A stretch of 64,000 bases of DNA, taken from positions 72,905,235 through 72,969,234 of the forward strand of contig OY829326.1 of assembly GCA_963691655.1 (NCBI GenBank), in the 5' to 3' direction. Every line of letters starts with the position of its first letter. Position 1 is the first letter of the stretch. This DNA comes from Toxonevra muliebris. Lineage: Eukaryota > Arthropoda > Insecta > Diptera > Pallopteridae. Positions 62,092-64,000 of the stretch are shown in pieces. Below the pieces are notes generated by a model. It was not told where the DNA came from, searched no databases, and worked only from the letters and a program-made list of their open reading frames with translations. A program made the translations under genes and the position numbers.

Positions 62092-64000
62092 AATATATTT
62101 TTTATGAAATAAAAGTTATCGCCAATAAATAGAAAGTATTATGAAGTGATTTCTATGAAAATTTCTTACTTCATTCTTCACATAAAATTCATAATACTTA
62201 TTTCCCGTCCTTGATCAAAACACGTGGTTAACATTCTCGTGTCCTTGGGACACATTGGCAACAATCTTAACCTAACCTCCAGATGTCACTACCTTAACAT
62301 TGTCTATTTCACAATTTTATTTGTAATATCAATAAAGAAAACTTTTTTTATTTGCCAGACAAGCACGCGTCTGCCAAAATATCATATACAAATATTGTAT
62401 ATGTCTGTCTACTCGTATATATAAATATTTCTATATATACAAAGCTAATAAATAAAAACATAATATCTAACATATAAGAATCTTAAAAATAGATTATACT
62501 ACAAGTGTCTCAGAGTATACTAAAGTGATATTTTTATAATACGGAAATGAAAACGCTACAGAAAACATACAAGCTTACTCATAAAAATATTTTACAAAAA
62601 AAAAAAAATAAAGAGAAAATTCACATCAACAACATTTTAAAAAGATTAGAATTTTGTTGAAAATATTGTATCGAAAATATAAGAAATGTGCTTAGAAAAA
62701 CTACAATACATACAATAAAAAAGCTGCGTCATATTTGGCAATTACTTCTTTTCTTATAAGATTTACGAAACGAAATTCCACTTTAAAAACAACAATAGCA
62801 CAAGTTAAGCTATTCTTATGTGAAGATTTAGAAGGTATGGAGGGAATATAAATATCGATAACGAGGAATGCAAAAAATCAACATTAAAAATAATTCATAA
62901 TAATAATAATAATTTTCTTAGCGTAATTACAACAATGAACTCTTAATTAATATGAAGAACTTTTAACAGTAACTTGTAATTATGATTATCATAGATAACT
63001 ATTTGCTATATTTGCTCGTACTGTAGATACATACTTTTTGAATTAATAAACGTATTGAACTTTAAATGACTACCTACTGGTTGACATACTATATTTTCCA
63101 TTGTTTCGTAAATGATCAAACAAAAAATAAGCGACTTGGAAGAAGAAAAAAAAAGAAAAGAATAACAAAAGATAATAATAATTTAGAAAATGTCAAAGTA
63201 GTAGTGAATAATTTATAGGAATTCGTATGTTCTCACTGAGATGAATGCGAAAGACAACAAGAAATTTAGTGATCTGCCTGAAACCGGCACATTTCAAACT
63301 ATTGTATATAAATACATACATATATACTTCTCTATAATATTTATTATATAACGAACGTTGAATGTTGATGATACACGTAAACAATGAACTCTAACGTAGA
63401 ATAACTTCACAAAAAAAAAATTCTTTTAAGCTCATTTAAATATTGTTTACTTCTTAAAAAAAATATCCCAATAGAAAAATTGATAAGGCCCGCTTAAATC
63501 AATCCTAATTTAGTCGCTGACTTCAGATAAATTACCTGATCTTTAACTACTGTTGAAATTAGAAAAAAGTCAGGTTTCATTCATAGACTTATGAATTCTG
63601 AATTCAGAACCCCCAAAACCTCCCCCTAAATACGGCCTTGCATCATACCATCAATGCACTCACACATTTTTTTCTTTTAAATGGAATTAGGCCCTCAAAT
63701 TTTAATAATTTAACAAAAAATTTTAAAATTATGTCACACCATAGGGCTGCATCCCTATGGTGTGTTTTTTATGGCCTTGGTATGGTTTAGAGTGGTAGTG
63801 TGGCATCACAAGATGGTCCCCGACCACTTTTAGTCCTTCCCTCCGCTCTGTCACCGAGGGCGAATTTAACGGATGCAGGCGAAGACGAGTGTGAATACTG
63901 ATGAAAGTGATGAAACATCATCATAGGATGGTCTTCAATCAAGTTCACTTCCCTCCCAGCCATTTCACCTCCTCCGTACAGAGCATGTGATACATGTTTC
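62092..64000. other. AT-rich non-coding DNA with one hairpin
   Basis: No coding exon. A perfect hairpin at 63735-63764 has 12-bp arms CACACCATAGGG/CCCTATGGTGTG and a 6-base loop. The last 250 bp are less AT-rich and could be part of an element or exon that continues beyond the window. Confidence 0.4.

Noticed and set aside
1..64000. CRISPR arrays, operons, rRNA genes, defence islands
   Set aside because: No evenly spaced direct repeats with unique spacers, no ribosomal RNA sequence, and the DNA is clearly animal nuclear with introns.

Overview
The window is AT-rich eukaryotic nuclear DNA from a higher fly (Diptera, Schizophora). A tephritid-type genome is my best guess, but this is an inference from gene content, small phased introns and dense mobile-element debris. 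There is no bacterial-style gene packing. Short exons with GT-AG junctions sit in long non-coding DNA, and coding capacity is almost confined to the first 25 kb.

Genes, left to right: (1) the 3' part of an unrecognised gene on + (before base 1 to 2561; last three exons); (2) convergent with it, 69 bp away, a complete four-exon ecdysteroid-kinase-like (EcKL/CHK) gene on - (5572 to 2631); (3) a small two-exon gene of unknown function on + (10474-11070) with a TATA box; (4) a seven-exon gene for RNA polymerase III subunit RPC4 (Polr3D) on + (16764-21282), whose last intron holds two antisense LINE fragments; (5) convergent with it, a three-exon gene for mitochondrial ribosomal protein mRpS26 on - (24681-22546). 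All five gene models were built by hand from splice sites and reading phase.

From about 24.9 kb to 64 kb I find no convincing host coding exon. It looks like intergenic or long-intron DNA filled with relics. These include LINEs (31.2-32.9 kb and 47.9-49.5 kb, the second with an 11-bp target-site duplication), Tc1/mariner-superfamily relics (7.8, 34.9, 49.7, 51.2 and 58.5 kb), TTAA-flanked MITEs, hAT-type elements with 8-bp duplications (39.6 and 55.1 kb), foldback elements with long arms (26.4, 41.3, 42.8 and 50.6 kb), a tRNA-derived SINE and several tandem repeats.

The most informative observations are as follows. The 278-bp SINE (3505-3782, intact 9-bp duplication) shares its 3' tail with the LINE at 47.9 kb, which suggests a SINE/LINE mobilisation pair. 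A 1.85-kb element at 8.2-10.1 kb carries inverted subterminal repeats and has a second copy at 42.7-43.9 kb that is itself split by a 650-bp long-TIR element. A 533-bp hAT-like element at 39.6 kb encloses a 90-codon reading frame I do not recognise. An approximately 850-bp near-palindrome lies at 41.3-42.2 kb. I see no operon-like or defence-like new system; the novelty here is in mobile-element biology and two unrecognised genes.
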